64,000 bases of DNA from assembly GCF_026619435.1 (NCBI RefSeq), contig NZ_JAOVZQ010000001.1, positions 1,309,501 to 1,373,500 on the forward strand, read 5' to 3'. Source of the DNA: Hoeflea ulvae (GTDB lineage Bacteria; Pseudomonadota; Alphaproteobacteria; Rhizobiales; Rhizobiaceae). The translations under genes were made by a program, and so were the position numbers. How positions within the stretch are numbered: the stretch's first letter is position 1; the number at the start of each line of letters is the position of its first letter. This document shows positions 48,101-54,001 of this stretch, piece by piece. The notes under the pieces were generated by a model. The model was not told the origin of the DNA. It saw nothing but the letters and a program-made list of their open reading frames with translations, and made no database searches.

Positions 48101-50173
48101 CTGGTGATCGACGATTCGAACGCCACCTTCACTTTCGGCAATGTGGTTATCGACAACACCGCCACGGCCGGTGGCGGTGTTGCGATCACCGGTGGCGCGG
48201 GCAACACCGCGACGGTGAATTTCAATGCCGGCCTCAATGTCGACACGGCCTCTGGTGTCGGCTTCAGCGCCGTCGGCACAGGCGGAGCGCTGACGCTGAA
48301 TATTGCCAATGCGGGCACCGAGACGATCAACACCACGACCGGCAGGATTGTCATGCTGGACGATCTGCTGATCGGCGCTGCGGGCGTTCATTTTGACACC
48401 CTGGCGGCCTCAGGCCGGGTCGCCAATGAAGGCGTGCTGTTGTCCAATGTCGATGGCAGCGGAAACACTTTTTCCGCCGGCACGGTCAATGTTTTCGATA
48501 CGGATCTGGTGGGTTTCCGTATCGACGACAATTCGGCTGCGACCTTCAATATTGGTAGCCTGACAGTCGATGGATCCGATCAGATCGGGCTCGACATTAC
48601 CGGCACACATGGCACCATTACATTCGGCGACGTGGATATCGACGGCAGCGGCACCATGGGCGTCAATATCGCCGCCGGCGCAAATACGGTGAACATCAAC
48701 GGCGGTACAATTGGAGCGACAGCTTCGCCTACCACCTTCGGAGTGCGCATCAACGGTGGCAGCGGCACGGTGAATATTGCCGCGACGGTCTCCAAGACCA
48801 CCGCCGGATCCAACCTGATTGAAGTCACCGGCCGGACAGGCGGAGCTGTCACGTTTTCCGGTGCGCTCAGTGCGACAGGCTCATCGACCGGCATTTCCGT
48901 CAACAACAGCACCGGCGGCACCATCAACTTCAATGGCGCCACCACGCTCAACACTGCTACCAATGATGCCATCACGCTGAACGGCAACAACGGCGCCGGC
49001 ATCACGTTCAGCAATGTCGACATCGACACCACCACAGGCAACGGCATCGATGCCAGCGGGGTCAACACGGATATCAACGTCAGCGGCACCGTGGATGTCG
49101 CCACATCGGGCAATCGCGCCTTCGAGTTCACAACTACTTCGGGCGATTACGACTATTCCGGCGTGACCTCGACCCAGTCGGGCATCAGCGCCCAAGCCTT
49201 TGGCGCCACGCATATCGGAACTTACAGTCTCGGCACGCACACGGTGACAACACCCGGCTTGAATGCGCTGACGATTGCCAGCACAACGCTCGATCTCACC
49301 TATGCTTCCTTTACCGTTGACGGCACCAGTCCGAGCGAAGCGGCGATTCAGATTGACAATGTCAGCGGCAGCCTGACCATCAATGGCGGCACGATCCGTT
49401 CCGCTGGCGGAGGTGCGCTAGGTCGGGGCATCGACTTGCAGAATGATGACGGCGTACTCAACAATTTCACTTTGACCACGGCGAATACTCAGTTCGACGT
49501 CACCAATGACGCCATCTTCGCCGAAACCACGACCGCCGGATCGACGCTCAATATCAATGTCAGCGGCATAACGGCAGCCTCGAATATTGGCGCCCAAGCC
49601 GTCGAGATCGAGTGGGACGACGGTGGTGGCACGGCGGTGATCACCAACAACGTCTTCGACGATGGCAGCAGTACTGCGGGTCTTATTGAAATTGACCAAG
49701 GTGGGAACGGCTTGACGTCCGTCACGCTTAGCAACAATACAATGTCCAATCCGGGGGGCGAGGGCATTGATATCCGGACCTTCGAGGACGCACAAATGAG
49801 GGTGCTGATCTCGGGCAACACGGTGACGTCGTCGGCGAATGAGGCAATACGGCTCGAGGCCGAGGGAACCTCAAACCTGCAGGCGACGGTAACCAACAAT
49901 AGTGTTGTCTCTGTCACCAACGGGTCCGGAATTTATATCGAAGTCAGCGCTGCCACAGCGACAGCCTGTCTGAATGCGACCTTCAACAACAATGGTGCCG
50001 GTGGCCCGCCAGCAGCCGGAACCGGCGGACAATCCATCGAACTCAACAATTCAGGCGCTGGTACCCTCAATATCAGCCAGGCCGACCCGACGGCAGTCGG
50101 CGTCGCAAATAATGGTGCAACTGTCTTGTCGACGGGAGGCATTACCGGAAATCAATCCTGTGCCGTTCCGTGA
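36122..50173 (+). CDS. Giant inverse autotransporter (type Ve) adhesin-like protein with modular beta-helix passenger
   Basis: 4683-residue outer membrane protein. Signal peptide at about 1-30 (FRNR, hydrophobic stretch, cut near SSADA). A short periplasmic linker follows, then an intimin/invasin-like beta-barrel at about 95-345: TMGQINLFAPLLQARDSLLF, EGNFGVGYR, FGIYGFVDARHSAYDN and EFRANGYLPSG fit the inverse autotransporter beta-domain. No LysM domain is seen. Residues about 400-4683 are Gly/Thr/Ser/Asn/Asp-rich repeats of parallel beta-helix type, with strands such as GGVTFDSISSTG recurring. Linkers of the form GSYDFDDVNFTG at residues 985, 1443, 2133 and 3316 divide it into modules. Translation starts at TTG 36122; the next in-frame ATG (36182) would remove the signal peptide. 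Role in adhesion or biofilm is inferred from the family. A pair of cysteines occurs at the passenger start and another at the far C-terminus. Confidence 0.85.
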   Translation: MFHFRNRLACSSCLTATLATMSAGLVSSADARDLWKNLRDTGDTAKKPTAARTSTPVKASRLETAEATYGVSQQDMDDNLGVLLDRSYGASTGTARDFVPGIDGLAGGKKWRPYVEFTAAPGSRTMGQINLFAPLLQARDSLLFTDLRASAWTDNVQEGNFGVGYRQIVPGGFFGTDAIFGIYGFVDARHSAYDNMFYQGTLGAELITEHLEFRANGYLPSGKQYVVGVTGVGVALDGSNIVNVGTDLIERALPGFDVEAGVKIDFSDAAIRLNAGYFRFERGDTLVEGPRFRAEVEIEDPFGFDGAKLTLGGEIRDDKVRGTEASGIVRLRMPIGGVSRSVEAERRLTGLDRLMTRRVYRDDDIVSPVVKGAATVTLAPVTDATSGETLQAFFVANTAQGTADCTSVANACEFVTAQGLAGAGDTFMPVDVAGAIGSVFTLNSDRQQVIGAGDSGSATVILPDSASSVLIVTSLGGRPIVSGINIGHFADTGIAGLTTNSATGITGSGFAGSVTISDVRSIDGGLNFSGSAAAISVSDAVFNNGANPGIVLTGLTGSANFTDVDVISAGGTSLSIDGGSLDVTLDSDSTLTQSGAGSTVEVLNSHSGTLTSDATISASNGSGLQFNNADGSYNFNGPSNLGGGDAGIDILGGSAGTFSFGAGTAILLPTGMAFNVTGSTATVTYNGAITQTNAANAISVTANTGGSVTFGGLVTANTGTATAINLAGNAGAAVAFSGGLDIDTTTGTGFSATGGGSVSVAASAGDESITSAAGQALNLNGVSIGTGGITFDSIVSTGSGSTGIGIDGVSGGAFNVSGATSVSGSTGNAIQLTGNAAALNFNGATTITMTSAAVGVDFSGTTSGAVSFADLDIALQSANATGLDLSGAVLNANVTATDFDLTSTSTAGTTGVNLSGATGTGTVQLGDTDVGGGSASIAGVNVGVQFSATSDATFIFGDGENTTDKLSSISATTAIAGGSTVTLGSYDFDDVNFTGVLDFAAAGNPIVFVAATATGDGSGSSVDNRANVTTADAITTAGTTFVLINDGAAIDDADGFTLVDGQTMASFGNGRSFATSGLVIPANFSGVPGASATVTDPTGNGAAILTRTGGAGETLIVSGTVNLQDFILSNAAAGAGLSATGATSITSTGLTVQNVAGQGIDLNSLTGAASTFSNTVVSTTTGNAIDIVNSTVSFIGGLDIDTTTGTGFSATGGGSVSVAASAGDESITSTAGQALNLNGVSIGAGGVTFDSISSTGSATTGIGIDGVSGGAFNVSGATSVSGSTGNAIQLTGNAAALNFDGATTITMTSAAVGVDFSGTTSGAVSFADLDIALQSANATGLDLSGAVINANVTATDFDLASTSTAGTTGVNLSGATGTGTVQLGDTNLGGGSASIAGVNVGVQFSATSDATFIFGDGEGTTDKLSSISATTAIAGGSTVTLGSYDFDDVNFTGVLDFAPSASPVFVAATATGDGTGRDVDNRATVATADAIVATGITFVLINDGAAIDDVDGFTLTNGQTMASFGNGRTFTSSGLVIPTNFSGVPTGAGVTITDPTGNGAAILTRTGGAGETLIVSGTVNLQDFILSNAAAGSGLSATGATSITSTGLTVQNVAGQGIDLNSLTGAASTFSNTVVSTTTGNAIDIVNSTVSFTGGLDIDTTTGTGFSATGGGTISVAATSGTETITTVTGQILNLSNVSIGAGGVSFDSLTATGTIANTAILLSNVDGTGNTFSGGAVSIAGTSGALSYGIEISGGSDATFTFASATIEDTSSNAIHLDGTNGPVTFDTVDIDGVSGRGINIQDATRNITIGGGTIGATTSVSGFSVRIENQAASSTVSLTNLDISSSNSDNLNIFNAAGTVVVTGGTFTHTNGSDVVDISGGSATITIGANLVNTGVGSAVEIDATSGAISFTGTVTNSGGGYLLDIGNPGAITGGTISFSGDMGDTGSQAIRIQNINAGAALTVSGATTLTTPTGTGISLTNNAGTVTFADVTISNPGGNGIDITGTNGAISFGDVDITGLGGNVGLDLNGATLAGALNFNSLDVTGTGAAGSIGIDLRGLTGGQIVNIGAQANPAVGPSSTISVVGTGVFFDAASNANFTFGDGEATDDKLSSISATAAIDGGSAVTLGSYDFDDVNFTGTFDFATSGANLVFVAANATGDGSGSSVSNRATVATADAMGTSGLVFVLINDGNEINDSDGFTLVDGQTMASFGNGRTFTSSGLVIPANFSGIPGGGATVTDPTGNGAAILTRTGGAGDTLIVSGTVNLQDFILSNAAAGAGLSATGATSITSTGLTVQNVAGQGIDLNTLTGAASTFSNTTVSSTTGNAIDIVNSTVSFTGGLDISTTNGIGFNATGGGTISVAASAGIEQIVATGTGTAINLDGITVAAGGINFDQVTTAATATANGVDINDAAGGTITLSNVTLAGTVATAGLDISGNARTSNVVVTGGTIANGVAISGSGSGTVTIGASIAKSAGYAVQIASRDAGAGQVDFNGTVTSSTGAVSIQSNTAGTVNFNAAVTGTGGNTAGAINIGTTTGGTVTFAGLVDLDVTGAGTGVAIANTNAGGTFNFTGGLDITSVNGIALEVLSGTLAISNAGTEAISVTGTAANAVNLNGVTLAAGGVHFDTISSTGALTGEGLRFINVSGGAFTVSDGNAGTSNDVRVADFSNNGGIYIQGSSPDFTFSSVDIDQASGASGHGVSLSDNTGTIQLLGGTIDGAFADGVTISNSANVTLDGISFGGTDALGDDAVAISHSSAVFGSTIVLSNLTVAASTNIGDRGIDVGASGAGQTLNLTLLDNDIHAANEAVFAATSGTGLLVLDLGSAGSNSFERATTGNTVSVTGNALNSANVTGLGGLTVIGNGTGGGVLFDEVTFDADTGTAGIQTVTATGTVQIGQSAGARVNGKGLSFIDPTGDLGLITLTIFNDGGTGLEVNTKGAGTTFNLSNSGGSVDTTNGTALFLDPLTMNLAFSTVTAAGGANGVFIDEGDAAGGAGANALTINTLNVTGTTGAALRINESTGAFTFGTTTIDNTTGGGVDLDLGGGDATVVSFINGLEINTTTGTGFDANGTAGTALTVTITDSGTETITATAGQALTLNGVVIGTAGANFDSLSSTGSGAAGIDLDGLTGGAFTVTGTTTVSGATGAAIQLTGNSASINFSGATSITMANAPVGVDFAGTNGPVSFGATTITGVGDAASQKGIDFNGATLGGAVNFASVAISGPDTATTSIGVDLTGVLGDQVVNLGSGAGATSSITDLHRGVVIDTTAAVQFTFGDGESASDTGSSINVNGQSGAFTVDAGGGTLGASGYDFDDVSFGAGDEANFPTTPGSAIFISETGGAISAGTHNLSVALNTITVAAAEALGDSDQTFVFVAHTGAGTIDLTGGGTDGFTLKAGQSLNGFDDGNSIAFGTTKPANISGDFGVLGGNVTQNSVTASNSNGAATSIVTTAGGSTIQNTVFDASGLGAGDAVIRVDGIAAANTVTINNVEISNVGTGATAVVLNNNASGVALTDVDLFGTNAGTALEIDAGTASTAAITVDAASSLSGTTGTVVSIGAGARDVTISTAISTTGSVGKVIDIDGQTGGTIGFAAITSATSTADNVIETTAQTGGALTFGDVSITGFGNNAADTAIELAGTGGSVSFADLDITTTNGGGFFASGAGLSVAATSGDFNIAGAEALSMNGVTANNFQLTSITANGAGTAAEALKFDNLGSSSTFTVTGATTLDNYTGAGIEVSSQSEDDATFNFAATNINTTAGQVSSTGDGVSLLTIGGANFDFNMGALTIGNATENMDEGFNVTNITGAGSAVDIASLTATRQSYAFYVTNFDVAGASITVAGTTDITNARTGAVSILNSDGNVTFGGQTTITNNVGFDGQGVDLGLGAGGANTGTYSFAGLDVTVNGAGVYGLRAQTTGTLNIAGATNDIISNNGTAILINPTVTNITLQNVTSSNSGTNGVDLELATGSTFTVTGITTITSSTGTGLVIDDSNATFTFGNVVIDNTATAGGGVAITGGAGNTATVNFNAGLNVDTASGVGFSAVGTGGALTLNIANAGTETINTTTGRIVMLDDLLIGAAGVHFDTLAASGRVANEGVLLSNVDGSGNTFSAGTVNVFDTDLVGFRIDDNSAATFNIGSLTVDGSDQIGLDITGTHGTITFGDVDIDGSGTMGVNIAAGANTVNINGGTIGATASPTTFGVRINGGSGTVNIAATVSKTTAGSNLIEVTGRTGGAVTFSGALSATGSSTGISVNNSTGGTINFNGATTLNTATNDAITLNGNNGAGITFSNVDIDTTTGNGIDASGVNTDINVSGTVDVATSGNRAFEFTTTSGDYDYSGVTSTQSGISAQAFGATHIGTYSLGTHTVTTPGLNALTIASTTLDLTYASFTVDGTSPSEAAIQIDNVSGSLTINGGTIRSAGGGALGRGIDLQNDDGVLNNFTLTTANTQFDVTNDAIFAETTTAGSTLNINVSGITAASNIGAQAVEIEWDDGGGTAVITNNVFDDGSSTAGLIEIDQGGNGLTSVTLSNNTMSNPGGEGIDIRTFEDAQMRVLISGNTVTSSANEAIRLEAEGTSNLQATVTNNSVVSVTNGSGIYIEVSAATATACLNATFNNNGAGGPPAAGTGGQSIELNNSGAGTLNISQADPTAVGVANNGATVLSTGGITGNQSCAVP
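38333..39706 (+). repeat. Tandem coding repeat, unit 1 (1374 bp)
   Basis: 458-codon unit in the passenger, starting at GGCGGTCTCGACATCGACAC. It is repeated directly in unit 2 with only scattered base changes, the first part (to about 39117) being the closest. The length is an exact multiple of three, so the frame is kept. Confidence 0.9.
39707..41080 (+). repeat. Tandem coding repeat, unit 2 (1374 bp)
   Basis: Direct copy of the preceding unit, same length. A third start of the unit begins at 41081 (GGCGGGCTCGACATCGACAC) but diverges after about 50 bp, so the array is two full units plus a stub. Confidence 0.9.
42450..43150 (+). repeat. Dispersed partial copy of the 1374-bp unit
   Basis: This part repeats the second half of units 1 and 2 (linker GSYDFDDVNFTG, the cap segment with DGQTMASFGNGR, and the segment up to NAIDIVNSTVSF), 2070 bp after the matching part of unit 2. 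Base changes are more numerous than between units 1 and 2. Confidence 0.8.
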
Positions 50174-50359
50174 TTGAGAGAATATATAGTTCTTTGCCTG
50201 GTATGCGATAAAATGTTTGTGTAATGATAGGGTATTGCTGCTGATGTATTCAGTAAATATTTTCACTAATTGAGAAAAATTACTCATATATTATAAATGT
50301 TAGTTGATTTTTGATAATAATTGTGCTGCTATTGTAAGTATAACATTTGGAGGAAAAGC
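50174..50359. other. AT-rich spacer after the giant gene
   Basis: 186 bp of very AT-rich DNA with no gene. It should hold the transcription end of the giant gene and the promoter of the tail-collar gene. No clear GC stem followed by T-run was found. Confidence 0.5.
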
Positions 50360-50926
50360 ATGGCTGACCCATTTGTCGGTGAAATACGTTTGTTTGGTTT
50401 CAATTTTGAGCCACGGGGCTGGGCGTTCTGTGCGGGGCAGATCCTGCCCATTAGCCAAAATACAGCCCTGTTTTCCTTGATCGGCACATTTTATGGCGGC
50501 GATGGGCGCACAACCTTCGCCCTGCCGGATTTGCGCGGCCGCGCGGCGTTGTCGTATGGACGTGGTCCAGGGCTATCCGACTACCAGATAGGCCAAAAGG
50601 AAGGCACCGAGACCGTAACCCTGAACACGACAGAGATGCCGGCCCATACGCATTCGCTGACCGGGGTAACCGGGACTGCTTCGCTGCATGGGGTTAGCCA
50701 GGGTGGTGGCGAATCTTCGCCGGCCGGAAATTATATGGCGGCTCTGGATGATGCCTATGCAGCTTCGGGCACCGAAGTCGCCATGAATGCAAATTCTGTG
50801 AAGGTCAGTCTGGCCGGTGGCCAGGTGGGCACGACCGGCGGAAGCCTGCCGCACAACAACATGCAGCCGAGCTTGGCATGCAATTACTGCATAGCGCTTG
50901 TAGGGATTTTTCCGTCACGGAGCTGA
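50360..50926 (+). CDS. Phage tail-collar domain protein (microcystin-dependent protein-like)
   Basis: 188-residue protein of the Tail Collar/MdpB group. It begins ADPFVGEIRLFGFNFEPRGW, then CAGQILPISQNTALFSLIGT and GGDGRTTFALPDLRGRA (about 49-65), and has EMPAHTHSL (about 96-104) with its conserved histidines; the end is NYCIALVGIFPS. ATG 50360 follows TTGGAGGAAAAGC, a strong ribosome site. No other phage gene is nearby, so this is a chromosomal collar-domain protein, as widespread in proteobacteria with unknown function, not a prophage piece. It follows the giant adhesin on the same strand. Confidence 0.88.
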   Translation: MADPFVGEIRLFGFNFEPRGWAFCAGQILPISQNTALFSLIGTFYGGDGRTTFALPDLRGRAALSYGRGPGLSDYQIGQKEGTETVTLNTTEMPAHTHSLTGVTGTASLHGVSQGGGESSPAGNYMAALDDAYAASGTEVAMNANSVKVSLAGGQVGTTGGSLPHNNMQPSLACNYCIALVGIFPSRS

Positions 50927-51038
50927 CCGGCAAGCCAGCAGGGCAATCACATGCGCGAAGTATCTCAAGCAGCGCTTGACCGGATGGATGGTGGCCATGG
51001 TGGTTCTGACCAGATAAGTGCCCGTTTCGGTGCATATA

Positions 51039-51605
51039 ATGGATGAAACACCAGATCTGGCGGGGCGCGCGCAGTGTGAAGATAAGGACCGCGGGGTAGG
51101 CAGTCCTGCGGTTCCTCTTAGCCGGGCCGGGGCACTGGGTCTCACGTGCCGTCCGATGACAACCGAAGATCTCGGGTTTCTCTCAAGACTTTACGCCTCC
51201 ACCCGGGCCGATGAACTGGCGCCCTGGCCGTGGAGCGACGCGCAGAAGGCCACATTTCTGGACATGCAGTTCCAGGCCCAGCACAGCCACTATCTCGCGC
51301 ATTATCCCGATGCCCTGTGGCTTGTGCTGGAGCGGGCCGGCAAGCCGGTCGGACGGCTCTATCTGGAATATTGGCCGGGTGAACACCGCATCATCGACAT
51401 TGCCTTGATGCCTGACACGCGCGGTCAGGGTGTCGGCACGGCTCTGCTGATGGATGTCATGGATGGCGCTGCGCGCGCCTCAAAACCGGTCGGCATTCAT
51501 GTCGAAAAGAACAACCCGGCCATGCGTCTGTACAGGCGGCTTGGTTTCAAGACGGTCGAGGACAAGGGCGTTTATGACCTGCTGCGATGGCAGCCGCCGG
51601 GTTGA
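51039..51605 (+). CDS. GNAT family N-acetyltransferase
   Basis: About 188-residue acetyl-CoA-dependent transferase. The fold is readable from LTCRPMTTEDLGFLSRLYAS at the start of the domain, IDIALMPDTRGQGVGTALLM (acetyl-CoA loop RGQGVG, about 126-131) and VEKNNPAMRLYRRLGFKTVE near the end. The start is uncertain: ATG 51039 or GTG 51018, neither with a good ribosome site. It follows the tail-collar gene after 112 bp on the same strand, a pairing often seen for collar-domain proteins. The acceptor is unknown. Confidence 0.82.
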   Translation: MDETPDLAGRAQCEDKDRGVGSPAVPLSRAGALGLTCRPMTTEDLGFLSRLYASTRADELAPWPWSDAQKATFLDMQFQAQHSHYLAHYPDALWLVLERAGKPVGRLYLEYWPGEHRIIDIALMPDTRGQGVGTALLMDVMDGAARASKPVGIHVEKNNPAMRLYRRLGFKTVEDKGVYDLLRWQPPG

Positions 51606-51894
51606 CTCTTGGGGTTCAGACGACACGGCCTCATAGCGGACGCCGTTGCTGTCCTGGCCAGCGCGATGAACAGCTCATTCGCGCCCGGACTCTCATGGGT
51701 CGGACATGACTGCCTTGCTGCAGCACTCGCGCTTTCCGATTGTCGCAGCAGCGGGAAAGTGCCGCCGATGCGTTCGCTCCTCCCATTGCGCCACTTCGAT
51801 CAAGCGCAGATATCTCGCCCGCATGATGCATGATTAGGCAACACTTCCGCCGTCCAGCGACAGGAAAATCCCGGCTCCCAGATCTGCCGCTTGA

Positions 51895-52278
51895 TCACTG
51901 GTCCTGTTTCGGGATCTGGAAAATCCGCAAGGGTTTGAGAAACCTTGCGGCAGCGGACGCCCCGGTCTTGGCGGGTTCGGGCGGGACAGGCCGGCTGATC
52001 ATCGCGCCGCGCCGGATCTCGTGAAATGTCGATTCAATCAGGCTGTCGAAGCCGCCGCGATACATGCCGGACAGGAAGGCGATGGTATTGGCCGCTTCAT
52101 TGCCGAATTGCCAGCCGCAGTCGCTGAACCGGCATCCCGACAGCACCGGAACCTCGCCGCCGGAATAGACCATGGTGCATTTGGAAAACACGCAATTGAC
52201 GAAGGCCGACCCGTCCAGAGCGATGTTCTTGTCAAAGAAGCTCTGGTCCTTGAACTTGCCCTTGATGTCGCCGGTCAT
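51895..52278 (-). CDS. Hypothetical protein with pentapeptide-like N-terminal repeats
   Basis: 127 residues, no signal peptide. Residues about 14-70 show a loose repeat of phenylalanine and cysteine spacings (SAFVNCVFSKCTMVYSGG, then LSGCRFSDCGWQFG), like a short right-handed quadrilateral helix of pentapeptide type. The C-terminal 35 residues are proline- and basic-rich. It starts 5 bp after the IalB-family gene, so the two are probably co-transcribed. I do not recognise a characterised family. The 289-bp gap to the GNAT gene (51606-51894) holds only unconvincing short frames. Confidence 0.65.
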   Translation of the reverse strand: MTGDIKGKFKDQSFFDKNIALDGSAFVNCVFSKCTMVYSGGEVPVLSGCRFSDCGWQFGNEAANTIAFLSGMYRGGFDSLIESTFHEIRRGAMISRPVPPEPAKTGASAAARFLKPLRIFQIPKQDQ

Positions 52279-52283
52279 GTTGG

Positions 52284-52829
52284 TCAGCCGGCGGCCAGCT
52301 TGTCATAGGCTGCCGAAAATCCGATCAGGCTGATAGGCACGGCAAAGGTCTGCCCGGAGACGGCGTGAAAGCTGAATTTCACCGATGTGCCGGCCTTCAG
52401 CTCGGCCAGCAATTCATCGCTGATCGGCAGGTTCGAAAATGCACCCTGCGCGTTGCTGGTCTGAACCGCCACGTTGAAGGCGTCCTTGTCGTCGACCTGC
52501 ACGTCGACACCCTTGAGAAAATCGACCCCATGCGGCAGCGCCAGCGTGAGAGTGTGATTGGCCGCGTCCTTCTGCGGGCGGACCACGACGGTCAGAAGCC
52601 GCTGGTTTGTTTCCTGGACAACGACATTCTGCACCATCTGGCACAAAAGCGGAGACTCGGCAGTTTCCCCCGTGCCGCAATTAACTGCCCAGTTGTTCTT
52701 TGGCGTCTGGGGCGTTGCCGCAGCGGACGGACGGTCAGTGGTCTGTGCGTAGGCCGCCGACATCGACAGGACGATGCCCGCCGCCAGTAATGCTGTGCGA
52801 CTGCGTGTCTTGCTGTTTGTAAGGGTCAA
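52284..52829 (-). CDS. Invasion-associated locus B (IalB) family protein
   Basis: 181-residue secreted protein of the IalB family. A signal peptide (TALLAAGIVLSMSAAYA, about 12-28) is followed by a Pro/Ala-rich linker and then NNWAVNCGTGETAESPLLCQ, with the paired cysteines typical of IalB, and ALPHGVDFLKGVDVQVDD. In Bartonella IalB aids entry into red cells; in free-living alphaproteobacteria the family is common with no known role. The start is TTG 52829, 8 bases after GGGAG; no good ATG exists upstream of the signal peptide. Confidence 0.86.
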   Translation of the reverse strand: MTLTNSKTRSRTALLAAGIVLSMSAAYAQTTDRPSAAATPQTPKNNWAVNCGTGETAESPLLCQMVQNVVVQETNQRLLTVVVRPQKDAANHTLTLALPHGVDFLKGVDVQVDDKDAFNVAVQTSNAQGAFSNLPISDELLAELKAGTSVKFSFHAVSGQTFAVPISLIGFSAAYDKLAAG

Positions 52830-52978
52830 GAATGAAACTCCCGGTTATATTGTATTCATGCCGTTCCACGGAGAATCTTATTGCATCGCCGGTAAAATCT
52901 TTCAAGTCGGAGCTTCGTTACTGGCCGTGTGACTGACAGACTATATGCCGCGTCGATCGGCCCTCGCCGGAGGACGAT

Positions 52979-53815
52979 TCAGAGCGACCAGATCCGTTCG
53001 GCATTGGCGCTGAGCAGTTTCCGTTTTTCGTCCAGACTGACGCCTTCGAGCAGCGCATGGGTGGCGGAAATCCAGGCCAGCAGGCCGCCGCCGAGCGTGC
53101 AGACCGGCCAGTCGCTGCCCCAGACCACCCTGTCCCAGCCGAAACAGGAGATGGTGTGCTCGACCCAGGGCCGCAAGGTCTCGGCGATCCAGCTCTCCGG
53201 ATCGGCATAGGCGACAATTCCGGAAATCTTGGCGGTCACGTTCGGCCGTCTGGCGAGGTCCGTCATGTTGTCGTGCCAGGGCTGCCAGGCGTCGCCCCTG
53301 ATGTCGGGAACGCCGCAGTGATCCAGGATGAAATGGACGTCCGGCGCCAGATCGGCGAGCGCCATGGCCTTGGGCAATTGCCGCGGCAGCACACACAGAT
53401 CGAAGGTCAGGCCGGACCCCGCCACCCGGGCAATGTTTTCGCGAAACAGCGGCTGCTCGGAAAGCCCGTCCGGCATGACGTGAAGCACGCGCCGCAAGCC
53501 CTTGACCAGCGGATTGCCCGACTGGCGTTCCAGAAATGCGGCAAAATCCTTGTTCTCGGGCCGGCAGGCCGCGATCGCTCCGACGATCAGGCTGTCCGGC
53601 TGGACTGCAAGGGCAGCAACATTGCTGATTTCGTCCTCGATGCGGTCCGGAGCGACATCGACTTCCATGTGCAGCGTCCGGGAAATGCCGGCGCGGCGCG
53701 CTTCCAGCGCATAGCTCTCGTAGGACCATGGCTGGTTGAGGGCCGGGACTCCCGCAAGCCGGGGATAGTCCAGCACCGTCTGATCAATCACATGCAGATG
53801 GGTGTCGATGATCAT
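52979..53815 (-). CDS. Amidohydrolase family (TIM-barrel) hydrolase
   Basis: 278-residue Amidohydro_2 enzyme, related to 2-pyrone-4,6-dicarboxylate lactonase and L-fuconolactone hydrolases. Visible: N-terminal metal motif IIDTHLHVID (2-11), KGLRRVLHVMPDG (about 105-117), VHFILDHCGVPDI (about 160-172) and VVWGSDWPVC (about 231-240, catalytic Asp). ATG 53815 lies shortly after GAGGAGA. The substrate is probably a lactone or aromatic ring-cleavage acid; nothing nearby defines it. The upstream aminotransferase gene is on the same strand but separated by 187 bp and a hairpin. Confidence 0.85.
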   Translation of the reverse strand: MIIDTHLHVIDQTVLDYPRLAGVPALNQPWSYESYALEARRAGISRTLHMEVDVAPDRIEDEISNVAALAVQPDSLIVGAIAACRPENKDFAAFLERQSGNPLVKGLRRVLHVMPDGLSEQPLFRENIARVAGSGLTFDLCVLPRQLPKAMALADLAPDVHFILDHCGVPDIRGDAWQPWHDNMTDLARRPNVTAKISGIVAYADPESWIAETLRPWVEHTISCFGWDRVVWGSDWPVCTLGGGLLAWISATHALLEGVSLDEKRKLLSANAERIWSL

Positions 53816-53930
53816 GCTGCTGTCTCCTCGCGAACCGGATTGCGGCAGGCCGAAGCCCGCGGCAAATAGTTTCACAGGGAAATGGAATTTTCAAATAGCA
53901 AATTGCTCATGATGCGGCGCGCGGTCAATG

Positions 53931-53963
53931 ATCCGCCGTGCGTCCGACAAACGCACGGCGGAT
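53931..53963 (-). terminator. 13-bp perfect hairpin after the aminotransferase gene
   Basis: ATCCGCCGTGCGT (53931-53943) pairs perfectly with ACGCACGGCGGAT (53951-53963) around a 7-base loop, 39 bp past the aminotransferase stop. There is no T-run on either side, so Rho-aided termination or mRNA stabilisation is possible. Confidence 0.6.
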
Positions 53964-54001
53964 TGATCCGGTGGTGTCAATTCTCCGCCCGGGGTGGGAA
54001 C

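Noticed and set aside
37582..50142. Many long open frames on the minus strand inside the giant gene (for example 39076-40419 and 42623-44233)
   Set aside because: They mirror the repeats of the plus-strand protein, are low-complexity, lack ribosome sites and arise because GC-rich, repetitive coding DNA has few stops on the other strand.
50360..50926. Prophage remnant suggested by the tail-collar protein
   Set aside because: No integrase, capsid, terminase, portal or att-like repeat is nearby; collar-domain proteins of this size occur as normal chromosomal genes.
51609..51833. 74-codon frame downstream of the GNAT gene
   Set aside because: No ribosome site, no recognisable pattern, and overlapping frames on the other strand are equally open.
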